Part shown: piece after piece, positions 8,677 to 17,346 of the stretch
Layout of the letters: each line of letters starts with the position of its first letter
Numbering within the stretch: the first letter of the stretch is position 1
Notes under the pieces: generated by a model
The model's database searches: none
The model's input: only the letters and a program-made list of their open reading frames with translations
Told to the model about the DNA's origin: nothing
Source of the DNA: Pseudomonas frederiksbergensis
Lineage (GTDB): Bacteria; Pseudomonadota; Gammaproteobacteria; Pseudomonadales; Pseudomonadaceae
DNA length: 52,402 nt
Direction: 5' to 3'
NCBI RefSeq assembly: GCF_003732275.1
Contig: NZ_MOBM01000018.1
Coordinates: 1-52,402, forward strand
Translations under genes and position numbers: made by a program

Positions 8677-9141
8677 TCAGTCGGAGAAACTACCCTGCAA
8701 ACGCTCGGCGCGAAACTCCAGGGTTTGCGGGCGATAACCGGGGCGCAGGGGCGGCATTGGCAAGCAGTCTTCCCAATTGCCGCCGGCCTGCAATTCACCG
8801 GGGCCACGATAGCGCGGTGCGGCGTATTGATTGTCAGCCAGATTGACCGTATCGCCCGGTGCATAAGCGGCGATTCGCCAACGCAGCTCGGTCAACGGTA
8901 CGTCGTTGCCGTTGTTCATGGTCAGTTTCAAGGGGCGATCCGCCGGGCAGTGTTCCGGGGCATAGACGATACGCAGCTCAAGGCGCGCCAGTTGCTTGAC
9001 CTCGCGGTTGTCCAGCCAGAACACCCACACCGCCACCAGGCCCAATCCGACAGCGGCGGCCATGGACACCGGCACGGCCTTGGCCGGGTAGCGCAGCAGC
9101 AGGATCAGCCAGGTGATGACCAGCAGGACGCCGATGAACAT
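8677..9141 (-). CDS. Unrecognised inner membrane protein with two N-terminal membrane segments
   Basis: A 154-residue protein starting MFIGVLLVITWLILLLRYP. Two membrane segments lie at about residues 2-17 and 25-44, followed by a soluble, beta-rich region (ARLELRIVYAPEHCP, LKLTMNNGNDVPLTELRWRI) that reads like an immunoglobulin-type fold facing the periplasm. I recall such proteins in Pseudomonas under vague multidrug-transporter labels, but nothing here supports transport. The ATG at 9141 is preferred because GAGG lies upstream and the first membrane segment begins directly; the frame is open further upstream. Probably in one transcript with the SDR gene. Confidence 0.65.
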   Translation of the reverse strand: MFIGVLLVITWLILLLRYPAKAVPVSMAAAVGLGLVAVWVFWLDNREVKQLARLELRIVYAPEHCPADRPLKLTMNNGNDVPLTELRWRIAAYAPGDTVNLADNQYAAPRYRGPGELQAGGNWEDCLPMPPLRPGYRPQTLEFRAERLQGSFSD

Positions 9142-9229
9142 GACGCGAAACCTCGGGAAGGGAAAGAGCATCCTACCTAAGCGTAGGTGGAATTGGCGAT
9201 GGGCATTCATTCAGCGGCGGCTGGTCAGG

Positions 9230-9329
9230 CCCCATCGCGAGCAGGCTCGCTCCCACATTGACCGAGTTCGGACGCTGATTCGGTGAACAACGCAAATCCC
9301 CTGTGGGAGCGAGCCTGCTCGCGATGGGG
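9230..9329. repeat. REPIN (REP doublet), spacer class B
   Basis: Arms with core GCGAGCAGGCTCGC at 9230-9257 and its complement at 9302-9329. The spacer differs at only about three positions from that of the REPIN at 7222-7345, which shows the doublet spreads as a unit. It lies between the algA terminator and the next leftward gene. Confidence 0.93.
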
Positions 9330-9351
9330 CCGGTTGAGGCAACAAAAAACC

Positions 9352-9412
9352 AAAAAAAAGCCCCCGCCCAACCCACTGCGGATAGGGACGCAGCGGGCTG
9401 GACGGGGGCTTT
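9352..9412 (-). terminator. Rho-independent terminator of the alginate operon
   Basis: On the minus strand a GC-rich stem (AGCCCCCG pairing with CGGGGGCT, 9408-9401 with 9366-9359, plus inner pairing of GTCCAGCCC with GGGTTGGGC) is followed by eight T residues (9359-9352). It begins about 20 bases after the algA stop codon and closes the operon. The plus strand also has a T-rich run after the stem, so it may work in both directions. Confidence 0.85.
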
Positions 9413-9431
9413 TTATTTTTTACCGGTCAAA

Positions 9432-10883
9432 TCACTGCGCGATGGTTTTCACCGACACGCCGCGTTCGATCGGGGTGGAGCGACCGTAGATATCTTCGAA
9501 GCGCTCGATATCGTCTTCACCCAGGTAGCTGCCCGATTGCACTTCGATGATCTCGAGTGGAATCTTGCCCGGGTTGCGCAGACGGTGAACCGAGGCGATC
9601 GGGATGTAGGTCGACTGGTTTTCAGTGAGCAGGAACACGTTTTCGTCGCAGGTCACTTCAGCGGTGCCACTGACCACGATCCAGTGTTCGGCGCGGTGGT
9701 GGTGCATTTGCAGCGACAGGCAGGCGCCCGGCTTGACCGAGATGCGCTTGACCTGGAAACGGCCGCCCATATCGACCGAGTCGTAGGAGCCCCACGGACG
9801 ATAGACTTCGCAGTGGTTCTGGGTTTCGCTGCGGCCCTGCTCGTTGAGGGTGTTGACCATCTGTTTCACGCCTTGGACCTTGTCCTTGTGGGCGATCATC
9901 ATGGCGTCCTTGGTTTCGACGACCACGATGTTTTCCAGGCCGATCACCGACACCAGTTTGCCGTTGCCGTGGATCATGCAGTTTTTGCTGTCCTGGATGA
10001 CCACATCGCCCTTGGTGACGTTACCGTTGGCGTCTTTTGCATTGACTTCCCACAGCGACGACCAGCAGCCGACATCGCTCCAGCCGGCGGTCAGCGGCAC
10101 CACGCAGGCACGCTGGGTTTTTTCCATCACCGAATAGTCGATGGAGTTGTCCGGGCAGCAGGCGAAGGTGGCGGGGTCGATGTCGACGGTGTCGGCATCC
10201 TGTGCGCTACGTTCCAGCGTCAGGACGCAGGTGTCGTAGATGTCCGGATCGTGTTTTTTCAGCTCTTCGAGGAAGCGGCTGGCGCGGAACAGGAACATGC
10301 CGCTGTTCCAGAAGTAACCACCAGACTGGACGAATTCGGTGGCGCGTTTTACATCGGGTTTTTCGACGAAGTGCGAGACACGGCTGACGCCTTCCGGCAG
10401 CAGGGCATCGTTGGTGGATTTGATGTAGCCGTAACCGGTTTCCGGTTTGGTCGCCGGCACGCCGAACAGCACCATCTCGCCACGCTCGGCTGCCACAGTG
10501 GCCAGGGCCAGGGCACGTTGCAGGGCTTTCTGGTCTTCCAGCACGTGGTCGGCCGGCAGCACCAGCATCAACTCGTCGCGACCTTCATTGACCAGCATCA
10601 TCGCGGTCAGGGCCACTGCTGGCGAGGTGTTGCGGCCGAAGGGTTCCATCAGCACGCGCTGCACGTCCAGGTTGCGGGCGCTCAGCTGCTCGTTGACGAT
10701 GAAACGGTGTTCCTTGTTGCAGACCACGATCGGGGTGTCCATGCCTTCGAACACCAGGCGTTCCAGGGTCTGCTGGAACAGCGTTTGTTCGCCGGTCAGG
10801 GCGAGGAATTGCTTGGGGAATTGCTTGCGCGAAAGCGGCCAAAGACGTGAGCCGCTACCACCTGACAAGATCACCGGAATCAT
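9432..10883 (-). CDS. algA: Mannose-1-phosphate guanylyltransferase / mannose-6-phosphate isomerase AlgA
   Basis: A 483-residue bifunctional cytosolic enzyme that converts fructose-6-P to mannose-6-P and mannose-1-P to GDP-mannose, the first and third steps of alginate precursor synthesis. The nucleotidyltransferase signature GGSGSRLWPLSR with FPKQF is at residues 8-25. The C-terminal type II isomerase cupin shows RPWGSY near 350 and metal ligands in LQMHHHRAEHW near 390. The start at 10883 has AAAGGAGT upstream. It is the last gene of the operon, as in P. aeruginosa, but 213 bases containing a REPIN separate it from algF, so its level may be uncoupled from the upstream genes. Confidence 0.97.
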   Translation of the reverse strand: MIPVILSGGSGSRLWPLSRKQFPKQFLALTGEQTLFQQTLERLVFEGMDTPIVVCNKEHRFIVNEQLSARNLDVQRVLMEPFGRNTSPAVALTAMMLVNEGRDELMLVLPADHVLEDQKALQRALALATVAAERGEMVLFGVPATKPETGYGYIKSTNDALLPEGVSRVSHFVEKPDVKRATEFVQSGGYFWNSGMFLFRASRFLEELKKHDPDIYDTCVLTLERSAQDADTVDIDPATFACCPDNSIDYSVMEKTQRACVVPLTAGWSDVGCWSSLWEVNAKDANGNVTKGDVVIQDSKNCMIHGNGKLVSVIGLENIVVVETKDAMMIAHKDKVQGVKQMVNTLNEQGRSETQNHCEVYRPWGSYDSVDMGGRFQVKRISVKPGACLSLQMHHHRAEHWIVVSGTAEVTCDENVFLLTENQSTYIPIASVHRLRNPGKIPLEIIEVQSGSYLGEDDIERFEDIYGRSTPIERGVSVKTIAQ

Positions 10884-10978
10884 GTTGTTACTCCTTTAAA
10901 ATCGATTGGTTAGAGCTACTGCGTTCTGTCGTTTCACTCTTGTTCTTGTTCCGTGTCCGAATTGACGCCTCGGTTTAA

Positions 10979-11068
10979 TGTGGGAGCGAGCCTGCTCGCG
11001 AAGGCGGTGTATCAGTCGACATCAATGCTGAATGTCAGACCGCAATCGCGAGCAGGCTCGCTCCCACA
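10979..11068. repeat. REPIN inside the alginate operon (algF-algA gap), spacer class A
   Basis: REP arms at 10979-11001 and 11046-11068 with a spacer containing GTCGACATCAATGCTGAATG. It lies in the 213-base gap between algF and algA. In an mRNA it would form a long hairpin that could protect the upstream transcript from 3' decay or reduce readthrough into algA. Confidence 0.92.
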
Positions 11069-11096
11069 GAGGGGATGCGTCAGTCAGGAAAGTTTA

Positions 11097-11750
11097 TTAG
11101 CGCGTCGAAACCGGGCGCTTGACCCACACTGGCGACAGGCTGCTGCCTTTGCCGGTGACGTACAGCACTGCGGCTTCACCGCGTTCCAGGGCAACCGGTT
11201 TCACGTCGCCGACTTTGGTGGCGCCGTCGTACAGTGCCAGGCTGACTTTCACCGGGTTGATTTCACGCTCGCCACGGCCCTTGGCCGCCACGGACGGGAC
11301 CACTTCGGTCTTGCCGTCGGCGGTTTTCAGGGTCAGGGCCTTGTCGCTGAGGTTCTGTACGCGAACCAGGGATTTCTGCTTGTTCTTGAACGGCGGCTCT
11401 TCGATCAGTTGCGGTGCGCCGCTGGCGTTGTTGACCAGGGTGTAATAGTGGTCGCCGGCCAGTTTCACCGGCAGGGTCTGGCTGCCGACCTTGGCGCTGT
11501 AGTCGCCGCCCGGCATGAAGCTGAAGTCTGTGCTGGACAGCGGCGCGACTTCGTTCAGGTTGGTAGTACCAACGGTGGCGCTGACTTCAGCGTTACCGGC
11601 GTTGTAGACACGCACGAAGCTGGAGCCTTTCGGTGCGGTCGGGCCGTAGAGCGCGGCGTCGCCAGCGAAGGCGGACATCGACAACACGCTCATGCCAGCA
11701 ACGAGAGCGAAGGTCTTGGCGAGACGGCGAGGAGTAGTAGTGAAAGTCAT
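11097..11750 (-). CDS. algF: Alginate O-acetylation protein AlgF
   Basis: A 217-residue periplasmic protein needed for alginate O-acetylation with AlgI, AlgJ and AlgX. The Sec signal peptide is MTFTTTPRRLAKTFALVAGM and onward, with cleavage predicted after SAFA (residues 25-29). The mature protein starts GDAALYGPTAPKGSSFVRVY, typical of AlgF, and is mainly beta. GAGAGGT lies upstream of the start. It follows algJ by 15 bases and precedes the REPIN gap and algA. AlgF is thought to connect acetyl transfer between AlgI and the periplasmic transferases. Confidence 0.95.
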   Translation of the reverse strand: MTFTTTPRRLAKTFALVAGMSVLSMSAFAGDAALYGPTAPKGSSFVRVYNAGNAEVSATVGTTNLNEVAPLSSTDFSFMPGGDYSAKVGSQTLPVKLAGDHYYTLVNNASGAPQLIEEPPFKNKQKSLVRVQNLSDKALTLKTADGKTEVVPSVAAKGRGEREINPVKVSLALYDGATKVGDVKPVALERGEAAVLYVTGKGSSLSPVWVKRPVSTR

Positions 11751-11765
11751 GGAAGTACCTCTCTT

Positions 11766-12941
11766 TCAGTTTTGCGCCCGGTCGGGCGTCTCGGATTTAG
11801 TGTTTGCAGCTACGTTTTGTTGGCGTGCGCCGGCTTGTTTAAGCTCTGCGACCCACTGCGGGTCGGCGTCACCGATTTCGTTATTCACAGGCAGATATCG
11901 TTCAGGGAACTCCCAGATCAGCACTTGTGGCGGGCTGTTCTTGAAAGCGTCGCTTTTCAGGTAGCTGAGCATCGGCAGAATCGGGCCATGGCCGTCTTCG
12001 GCGTAATTGACCACGTCGCTGTGCAGCGCTTCTTTCAGCGCACCGACGAAGTTCCAGTTCGGGTTGGCGCTGTAGCTGGTGCCGATCAGGGCAACCGGCA
12101 CTTCAGTGTTGGCGAACAGGGCGTCATCACCGGCAGGCTGATCCTGGGCCGCCACGGTGTTGCGCTTCTGCAAAGGCTCTTGCGCCGGCATCAGGTTTTC
12201 GAAGAGCGGGTCCAGCGGCAGGAACAACCGCAGGTCGCCCTTGTGCGTCACCTTCTCCGCAGGTTCGGTGACGAAGTTTTGCGGTTCGCCGCTCAGCGGA
12301 GCCTTGTCGGCGATGGTTTTGGCCAGAGTCTCGGCAGCGATTTGCGCGCCTTCCGGGGTCCAGTGGGTGTCGGTACGCAGGAACACTTGCTGACCGTCTT
12401 GCTTGGCCTTTTGCAGCGGGCCGAGCAGGTCAGGGGCGAGGATCTTGTCGGCCGCCACACGAGCGTGGAAGTCCTTGTACAGATTGGCGTGGATACTCGC
12501 CGGCTTCACTTCACCCAGGTGTTCCGGGTACAGACGCGTCTTCGCCGGGACAATCGCCATCACCAGTTGCACGCCTTGCTTTTTCAGGGTCTGGCGCACG
12601 CCTTCGACCAGCGCGTAGTTACCTTGCAGGTTCAACTCTTCGTTGACGATCGGGTGAAACTCTTCATCGCTGTAGAGCCACTGATCGCGACCGAGCACCA
12701 CGCCCGGACGACCTTCGTTGAACAGTTTGAAATCCAGCGCGGCCCAAAGATTGGTGCCCAGGCGCTTGATCGGGAACTCGTCGTCGTAGTGCGTCTCGAC
12801 GGCTTTGGTCCAGCGACCGTTAAGCACGGTCGCATCGGCGTTGGTACTGAAGCCGAAGAAGCTGCGTACCGACCACACGCCAAGTACCAGCAAGGTCACC
12901 AGGAACAGGGCGATGTAGAAGATGCGTAATGAGCGGGTCAT
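11766..12941 (-). CDS. algJ: Alginate O-acetyltransferase AlgJ
   Basis: A 391-residue SGNH-like acetyltransferase anchored by one N-terminal membrane segment (residues 5-27). Catalytic elements are visible: the Asp-x-His in RTDTHWTPEGAQ near residue 193 and the serine in LIGTSYSANPNW near residue 290. AlgJ transfers acetyl groups in the periplasm. The closest family match in the operon is AlgX, which has the same Asp-x-His and GTS-S elements. The start has GAGGGA upstream. It is 11 bases downstream of algI and 15 upstream of algF, all in one transcript. Confidence 0.96.
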   Translation of the reverse strand: MTRSLRIFYIALFLVTLLVLGVWSVRSFFGFSTNADATVLNGRWTKAVETHYDDEFPIKRLGTNLWAALDFKLFNEGRPGVVLGRDQWLYSDEEFHPIVNEELNLQGNYALVEGVRQTLKKQGVQLVMAIVPAKTRLYPEHLGEVKPASIHANLYKDFHARVAADKILAPDLLGPLQKAKQDGQQVFLRTDTHWTPEGAQIAAETLAKTIADKAPLSGEPQNFVTEPAEKVTHKGDLRLFLPLDPLFENLMPAQEPLQKRNTVAAQDQPAGDDALFANTEVPVALIGTSYSANPNWNFVGALKEALHSDVVNYAEDGHGPILPMLSYLKSDAFKNSPPQVLIWEFPERYLPVNNEIGDADPQWVAELKQAGARQQNVAANTKSETPDRAQN

Positions 12942-12952
12942 AGTCAGATCCC

Positions 12953-14518
12953 TCAGAACTGGAAGTAAAGGAACGGCGAGAAGCTTTGCGCCGAGAGTTT
13001 GAGAATCGAGGCGATGAACAGCAGCAGTACCAGGGCGCGCATCACGTAACGGGACCAGTCAGCGGTCCAGTAGGCCGGTTGCACAGTCGCTTCAACGCCG
13101 ACGGTGTAACCCGGTTCGTGGATGCTGGCCGGGTTTTCACCCGGTACGGCTTTGATCATTCCAGGCGTAGCCGCGGCAGGGCCATCGGCCTCGACGTTGA
13201 CGGCAGGCTTGGTTTTTACCGGCGGCCGGTTGGTGTAGAAATCACGGATGCCGAAGAACGCCAGGGTGACGTAGGCCACCACCAGGGTTGCCACTTGCAG
13301 ACCGGTGAGGCTGGCCTGGTTGAGTTCCGACAGCGACCATTCGCCGAAGCTGAACATCGCACCGTACATGCGACCGGCAACGTGCAGGTTTTCCGAACGG
13401 AAGATCACCCAGCCCATGACCACAAGCAGGAAGGTCAGCGCCCAACGGATCGGGTTGATGCTGCGCGGCGAGGTGTTCAGGCCGAGGGCTTTTTCGATCG
13501 CCAGCCACATGCCGTGCCAGGCACCCCAGACGATGTAGGTGATGTTCGCGCCGTGCCACAGACCACCGAGCAGCATGGTCAGGAACAGGTTGCGATAGGT
13601 CATCAGCGTGCCTTTACGATTACCGCCGAGGGTGATGTAGAGGTAGTCACGCAGCCAAGTGGAGAGGCTGATGTGCCAGCGACGCCAGAACTCGGTGATC
13701 GACTGGCTGATGTACGGCTGTTTGAAGTTTTCCATGAAGCGAAAACCCATCATCAAGCCCAGACCAATCGCCATGTCGCTGTAGCCGGAGAAGTCGAAGT
13801 ACAGCTGCGCGGTGTAGGCCAGGGCGCCGAGCCAGGCATCGCCCGTGGTCGGGTTCTGCAAGGCGAAGCAATGGTCGGCCACGACCGCCAGGGTGTCGGC
13901 GATGAAGACCTTCTTGATGAAGCCCTGCATGAACCGCGTGGCACCTTCGGAGAACTTGTCGAGGGTGTGGGTGCGGTTGTTGAACTGATCGGCCAGGTCA
14001 CGGAAACGCAACACAGGGCCCGCGATCAAGTGCGGAAAGATCGCCACGAATGCGGCAAAGTCGATCAGGTTGCGGGTCGCCGGGGTATCACCACGGTAAA
14101 CGTCGATGATGTAGCTGATGGACTCGAAGATGTAGAACGAGATCCCGATCGGCAACAGCACGTGGGTCAGGATAAACGGCGACAGACCGACCGAGGTCAT
14201 CATCGCGTTGATGCTGTCCACGCCGAAGTTGGCGTACTTGAAGTAGCCGAGGATGCACAGATCCACCGCGACGCCGAGTAGCAGCCAGCGCTGGGCCGGT
14301 TTGGTCCGAACGCCTGCGGCGCCAACTTTCAGGCCGATCCAGTAGTTCCACAGCGTAACGGCAGCGAACAGCGCAAGGAAGTCCACACGCCACCAGGCGT
14401 AGAACACGTAGCTGGCAATCAGCAGCAGCAAGTTGCGATAGCGTATTCCGCTCAAGTAGTACATGCCGAGAAAGATCGGCAAGAACAGAAACAGGAACAC
14501 GTTGGATGAAAATACCAT
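12953..14518 (-). CDS. algI: Alginate O-acetylation membrane protein AlgI (MBOAT)
   Basis: A 521-residue polytopic inner membrane protein of the MBOAT family that passes acetyl groups from the cytoplasm to AlgJ/AlgX. The conserved histidines are in RRWHISLSTWLRDYLYI near residue 280 and LLGGLWHGANITYIVWGAWH near 320. About eleven membrane segments are visible, starting FLFLFLPIFLGMYY. The ATG at 14518 has GGAGAGATC upstream and gives the usual family length; a longer frame to 14542 exists. A hydrophilic insert near residues 415-475 (KTKPAVNVEADG region) is Pro/Ala rich. A REPIN separates it from algL upstream. Confidence 0.96.
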   Translation of the reverse strand: MVFSSNVFLFLFLPIFLGMYYLSGIRYRNLLLLIASYVFYAWWRVDFLALFAAVTLWNYWIGLKVGAAGVRTKPAQRWLLLGVAVDLCILGYFKYANFGVDSINAMMTSVGLSPFILTHVLLPIGISFYIFESISYIIDVYRGDTPATRNLIDFAAFVAIFPHLIAGPVLRFRDLADQFNNRTHTLDKFSEGATRFMQGFIKKVFIADTLAVVADHCFALQNPTTGDAWLGALAYTAQLYFDFSGYSDMAIGLGLMMGFRFMENFKQPYISQSITEFWRRWHISLSTWLRDYLYITLGGNRKGTLMTYRNLFLTMLLGGLWHGANITYIVWGAWHGMWLAIEKALGLNTSPRSINPIRWALTFLLVVMGWVIFRSENLHVAGRMYGAMFSFGEWSLSELNQASLTGLQVATLVVAYVTLAFFGIRDFYTNRPPVKTKPAVNVEADGPAAATPGMIKAVPGENPASIHEPGYTVGVEATVQPAYWTADWSRYVMRALVLLLFIASILKLSAQSFSPFLYFQF

Positions 14519-14620
14519 CCCGATCTCTCCATGTTTAACCAACAGTCAAGGGCCAACGGCCCCCCCAAACCCCCCATGAAAAATCAGAGGGCGTAATACT
14601 CAACTCATGCCTGACACTGA

Positions 14621-14716
14621 CCCTGTGGGAGCGAGCCTGCTCGCGATTGCGATCTGACATTCAACATTGATGTCGACTGGCAATCAGTCATCGTGAGCAG
14701 GCTCGCTCCCACAGGG
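14621..14716. repeat. REPIN inside the alginate operon (algL-algI gap), spacer class A
   Basis: Arms CCCTGTGGGAGCGAG onward at 14621-14647 and its complement ending at 14716, with one mutation in the right arm (ATCGTGAG). The spacer is the class A spacer in the opposite orientation. It occupies the middle of the 212-base gap between the end of algL and the start of algI, an untranslated hole in an otherwise tightly packed operon. Confidence 0.92.
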
Positions 14717-14730
14717 GGTTTGCGTGTGTC

Positions 14731-15861
14731 TTAAGAACCTTTGCCCTTGTCATTGGCCGGGTCGTAGACCTTGGTCAAATCCCCGCCGAGGCGGAAACTC
14801 TTGAACGGCTGCATCTTGTGCTTGCGTTCCAGCACATCGGCCGGGCAGGTGTAGAGCGAGCAGAACGGTTCGAGCCAGGCGAATTTCGAATCGACCTTGA
14901 GGTCGGTCATGTCCTGATCCTTGCCGTTCTTCTTCTCGAATTCATCCGGGTCTTTCACTCCCGCGAGCACGCGATCGCCCAGGCGTTTCAAGGCGCCGTT
15001 GTTTTCCTGGCGCAAATCGACACCGTTGACCTGAGCGAAACTGGCGATCATCGCCAGTGGCGGCAGGGCGTAGTTGTGATAGGAGAGGGCGCGTTGCTGG
15101 CGCTTGAGCTCGTTGGGCAGGAAGCCTTGGGCGTCGACCTGATTGACGCCGACCTTGTATTCCTTGACGGCCCAATCGAACAGGTCGCGACGGTTGGTGG
15201 CGACCGACGTGGCCATCACTGACCAGGCTGCCCAGTACGAGTGGTTGTTGGTTTGCTCGAGCGGCAGGTTGTCCCAATCGCTGACCACCTGATCAGCCAT
15301 TTTGCTGAACCAGGCTTCAATCACTTGCGCTTCTTCCTGGTGGGTAGCCAGCGGATGCGAGTCAGAGAATTTCAGGCGGACATAGGACGAAGCCATACTG
15401 CCCAATGCCCATTTGCGCATGGACTTGCCGGTGTGGTTGAAGTCCTTGGACATCAACGCGTCGGCCTTGGCCCAGGCAGTCAGCCAGTTGAGGGTGCATT
15501 CCAGCTGTTCCGGACGACCGTCACGCATGAACTGCATCACCCGCTTGCTGGTGCCGCGCTCGATCTTGGTGATGTCGGCGGTGGTCTCACGGAAGGCTTT
15601 TTCCGATGCCTCGTTCAGGGTCGAACGGGCCTTGTCGGAACCTTCGTATTTGCTGCGGAACTGCAGGGCGCCGGTGTAGGGCGTCGGCATCGCGTCGCAG
15701 CCTTCACTCTTGTCGCCGGTTTTGACTTTTTCAATTGGTGCGAAATAACCCTGGGGCGGGCGAAGTGGCGCGGCGGCCTGGGTGGCGCCGGCGAACATCG
15801 CCAGCGTCAGCAGGGAGGGCGCGAGTAACTTTTTCAGCGTTCGGGATTGCATGCAGTTCAT
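14731..15861 (-). CDS. algL: Alginate lyase AlgL
   Basis: A 376-residue periplasmic PL5 poly(beta-D-mannuronate) lyase that clears misdirected polymer and takes part in the export complex. A Sec signal ([20 protein letters not shown], cleavage near residue 30) precedes the mature enzyme. The family motif NNHSYWAAW carries catalytic Asn and His near residue 200; the conserved [12 protein letters not shown] and [13 protein letters not shown] blocks are present. The start is ambiguous: ATG 15861 has GAGG nine bases upstream, while ATG 15876 overlaps the algX stop as ATGA and would add five residues. The coding region ends 15 bases before the REPIN gap. Confidence 0.95.
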   Translation of the reverse strand: MNCMQSRTLKKLLAPSLLTLAMFAGATQAAAPLRPPQGYFAPIEKVKTGDKSEGCDAMPTPYTGALQFRSKYEGSDKARSTLNEASEKAFRETTADITKIERGTSKRVMQFMRDGRPEQLECTLNWLTAWAKADALMSKDFNHTGKSMRKWALGSMASSYVRLKFSDSHPLATHQEEAQVIEAWFSKMADQVVSDWDNLPLEQTNNHSYWAAWSVMATSVATNRRDLFDWAVKEYKVGVNQVDAQGFLPNELKRQQRALSYHNYALPPLAMIASFAQVNGVDLRQENNGALKRLGDRVLAGVKDPDEFEKKNGKDQDMTDLKVDSKFAWLEPFCSLYTCPADVLERKHKMQPFKSFRLGGDLTKVYDPANDKGKGS

Positions 15862-15872
15862 AAGAGGTAGCC

Positions 15873-17336
15873 TCATTGCCCGGCTTGAGCGGTACGCTGC
15901 TCGGCGCCGGAGAACACGTTGCGTTTGCAGATTTTCGCTTCGACTTTCTGAGGCGTGGTACCTGCTTGTTCAGGTCCCTGGACTTCGACGGCCAGCAGAT
16001 TCTGCGAGGCCCAGTCTTCGTCCGTGCGCAACTCGAAGGCGAAACGCCCGTCGGTATCGGAGGTTTCCGGTTTGTCGATCTTGATGTCCTCGTGGCGCCC
16101 ATTCATGTACCAGAGGGTGGCTTGCAAGGTTTTCACCGAGGTGTCGGCGAAGCGGATATCGACCTGGTGACTGCTGTTGCGCAGGTCCAGGTTCTTGCTG
16201 TTGACCATCAATTCGTTTTTGCCCGGTTTCAGCGTGGCGCTGGCGCTCATCTGTGCATCTTTGCCTTCGCAACCGTTGTCCAGCAGCGCCATCATCTGGC
16301 GGTAGATGGTTTCCTGATCTAGGCGATAAAGCGGCGAGAATTCCCAGATGAGGATTTTCGGCGGTTTGGTCTGGAACTCTTCACTGCCCAGGTACTGCAG
16401 CATCGAACCTTCCAGGCCGCCGCCGGGGAACGCCACGTTGAGGATGTCGGCGCCGATGGCCTCTTCGAGGAAACCGGCGAAGTTGTAGTTCTTGCCACTG
16501 TGGCTGGTGCCGACCAGGGTGATTTCCGGATTGCCGGAATCACTGAACAGATCGCCATCGCCCGCTTCGCCTTTTGGCTCGGTGGTGAACTGATCCATGT
16601 ACTGGATCGCGTAGCTGGTGCCACAGAGTTGACCAGCCATGTTGTGTAACGTTCCGGTCTTGCCCATGCGACCCGACTTATGGGTCTCGAATTCACGCTT
16701 GGGAACGTCGGCGAAGGCCGGCAATTGCTTGACCTTCTCGGCGACAATTTTCGCCGTGCGTTGGGCGCCATACGGCGTCCAGTGCTGGTCGCCGCGGAAG
16801 TAGAAGTCGTGGGCCGGCAGGGTATCGGGCAGCGATTCGTTGGTCAGCGGCGACAGGTCCGGAACTACATAGCCCATCTGCGCGAAGCGCCCGAGCATGG
16901 TTTTGTAGTTCTTCAGCGCCTTGTCGAAATCGTAGCTCGCTTTCTCTGCCGGGTTCAGCTTGTTGCGGTTCACCAGGCCACGGGTCGGCTGGTAAACGAT
17001 GACCAGTTCCACGCCTTTGCTCTTGAACGCATCGTGCAGTTGCTTCATGCGTTTGTAGCCAGCGGGTGTGGTGTCGAACTCGGTGCGCAAGTCTTCTTGC
17101 GTACGGAATAGCCAATCGCCCTGCGCCTGCACCAGCGTGGTGAAGTTCTGCTGATAGCGGGTGGTGTAGTTTTTCGGGTCGTGGGCTTGCGGGCAGAGAT
17201 TGCAGCAATCATCGGCCTTGAATTTCGGTGGGCTTACGCCACCGGTGGCGTCATCGGCGCGAACACCGCCGCTGGCCGCGAGAATACCCGCGGTCAGGGC
17301 CGACAGGCTGAGTAATTTGATCAAGTGTAGGTGCAT
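15873..17336 (-). CDS. algX: Alginate acetyltransferase and export protein AlgX
   Basis: A 487-residue periplasmic protein with an SGNH-hydrolase-like domain and a C-terminal carbohydrate-binding module. The signal peptide is [20 protein letters not shown] (cleavage near 27). Catalytic elements are Asp-x-His in [13 protein letters not shown] near residue 190 and the serine in [13 protein letters not shown] near 285. A cysteine pair in DDCCNLCPQ lies at the mature N-terminus. AlgX is the terminal O-acetyltransferase acting on the polymer and binds AlgK and MucD in P. aeruginosa. AGGATA precedes the start. It follows algG by 10 bases. Confidence 0.96.
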   Translation of the reverse strand: MHLHLIKLLSLSALTAGILAASGGVRADDATGGVSPPKFKADDCCNLCPQAHDPKNYTTRYQQNFTTLVQAQGDWLFRTQEDLRTEFDTTPAGYKRMKQLHDAFKSKGVELVIVYQPTRGLVNRNKLNPAEKASYDFDKALKNYKTMLGRFAQMGYVVPDLSPLTNESLPDTLPAHDFYFRGDQHWTPYGAQRTAKIVAEKVKQLPAFADVPKREFETHKSGRMGKTGTLHNMAGQLCGTSYAIQYMDQFTTEPKGEAGDGDLFSDSGNPEITLVGTSHSGKNYNFAGFLEEAIGADILNVAFPGGGLEGSMLQYLGSEEFQTKPPKILIWEFSPLYRLDQETIYRQMMALLDNGCEGKDAQMSASATLKPGKNELMVNSKNLDLRNSSHQVDIRFADTSVKTLQATLWYMNGRHEDIKIDKPETSDTDGRFAFELRTDEDWASQNLLAVEVQGPEQAGTTPQKVEAKICKRNVFSGAEQRTAQAGQ

Positions 17337-17346
17337 AAAATTATCC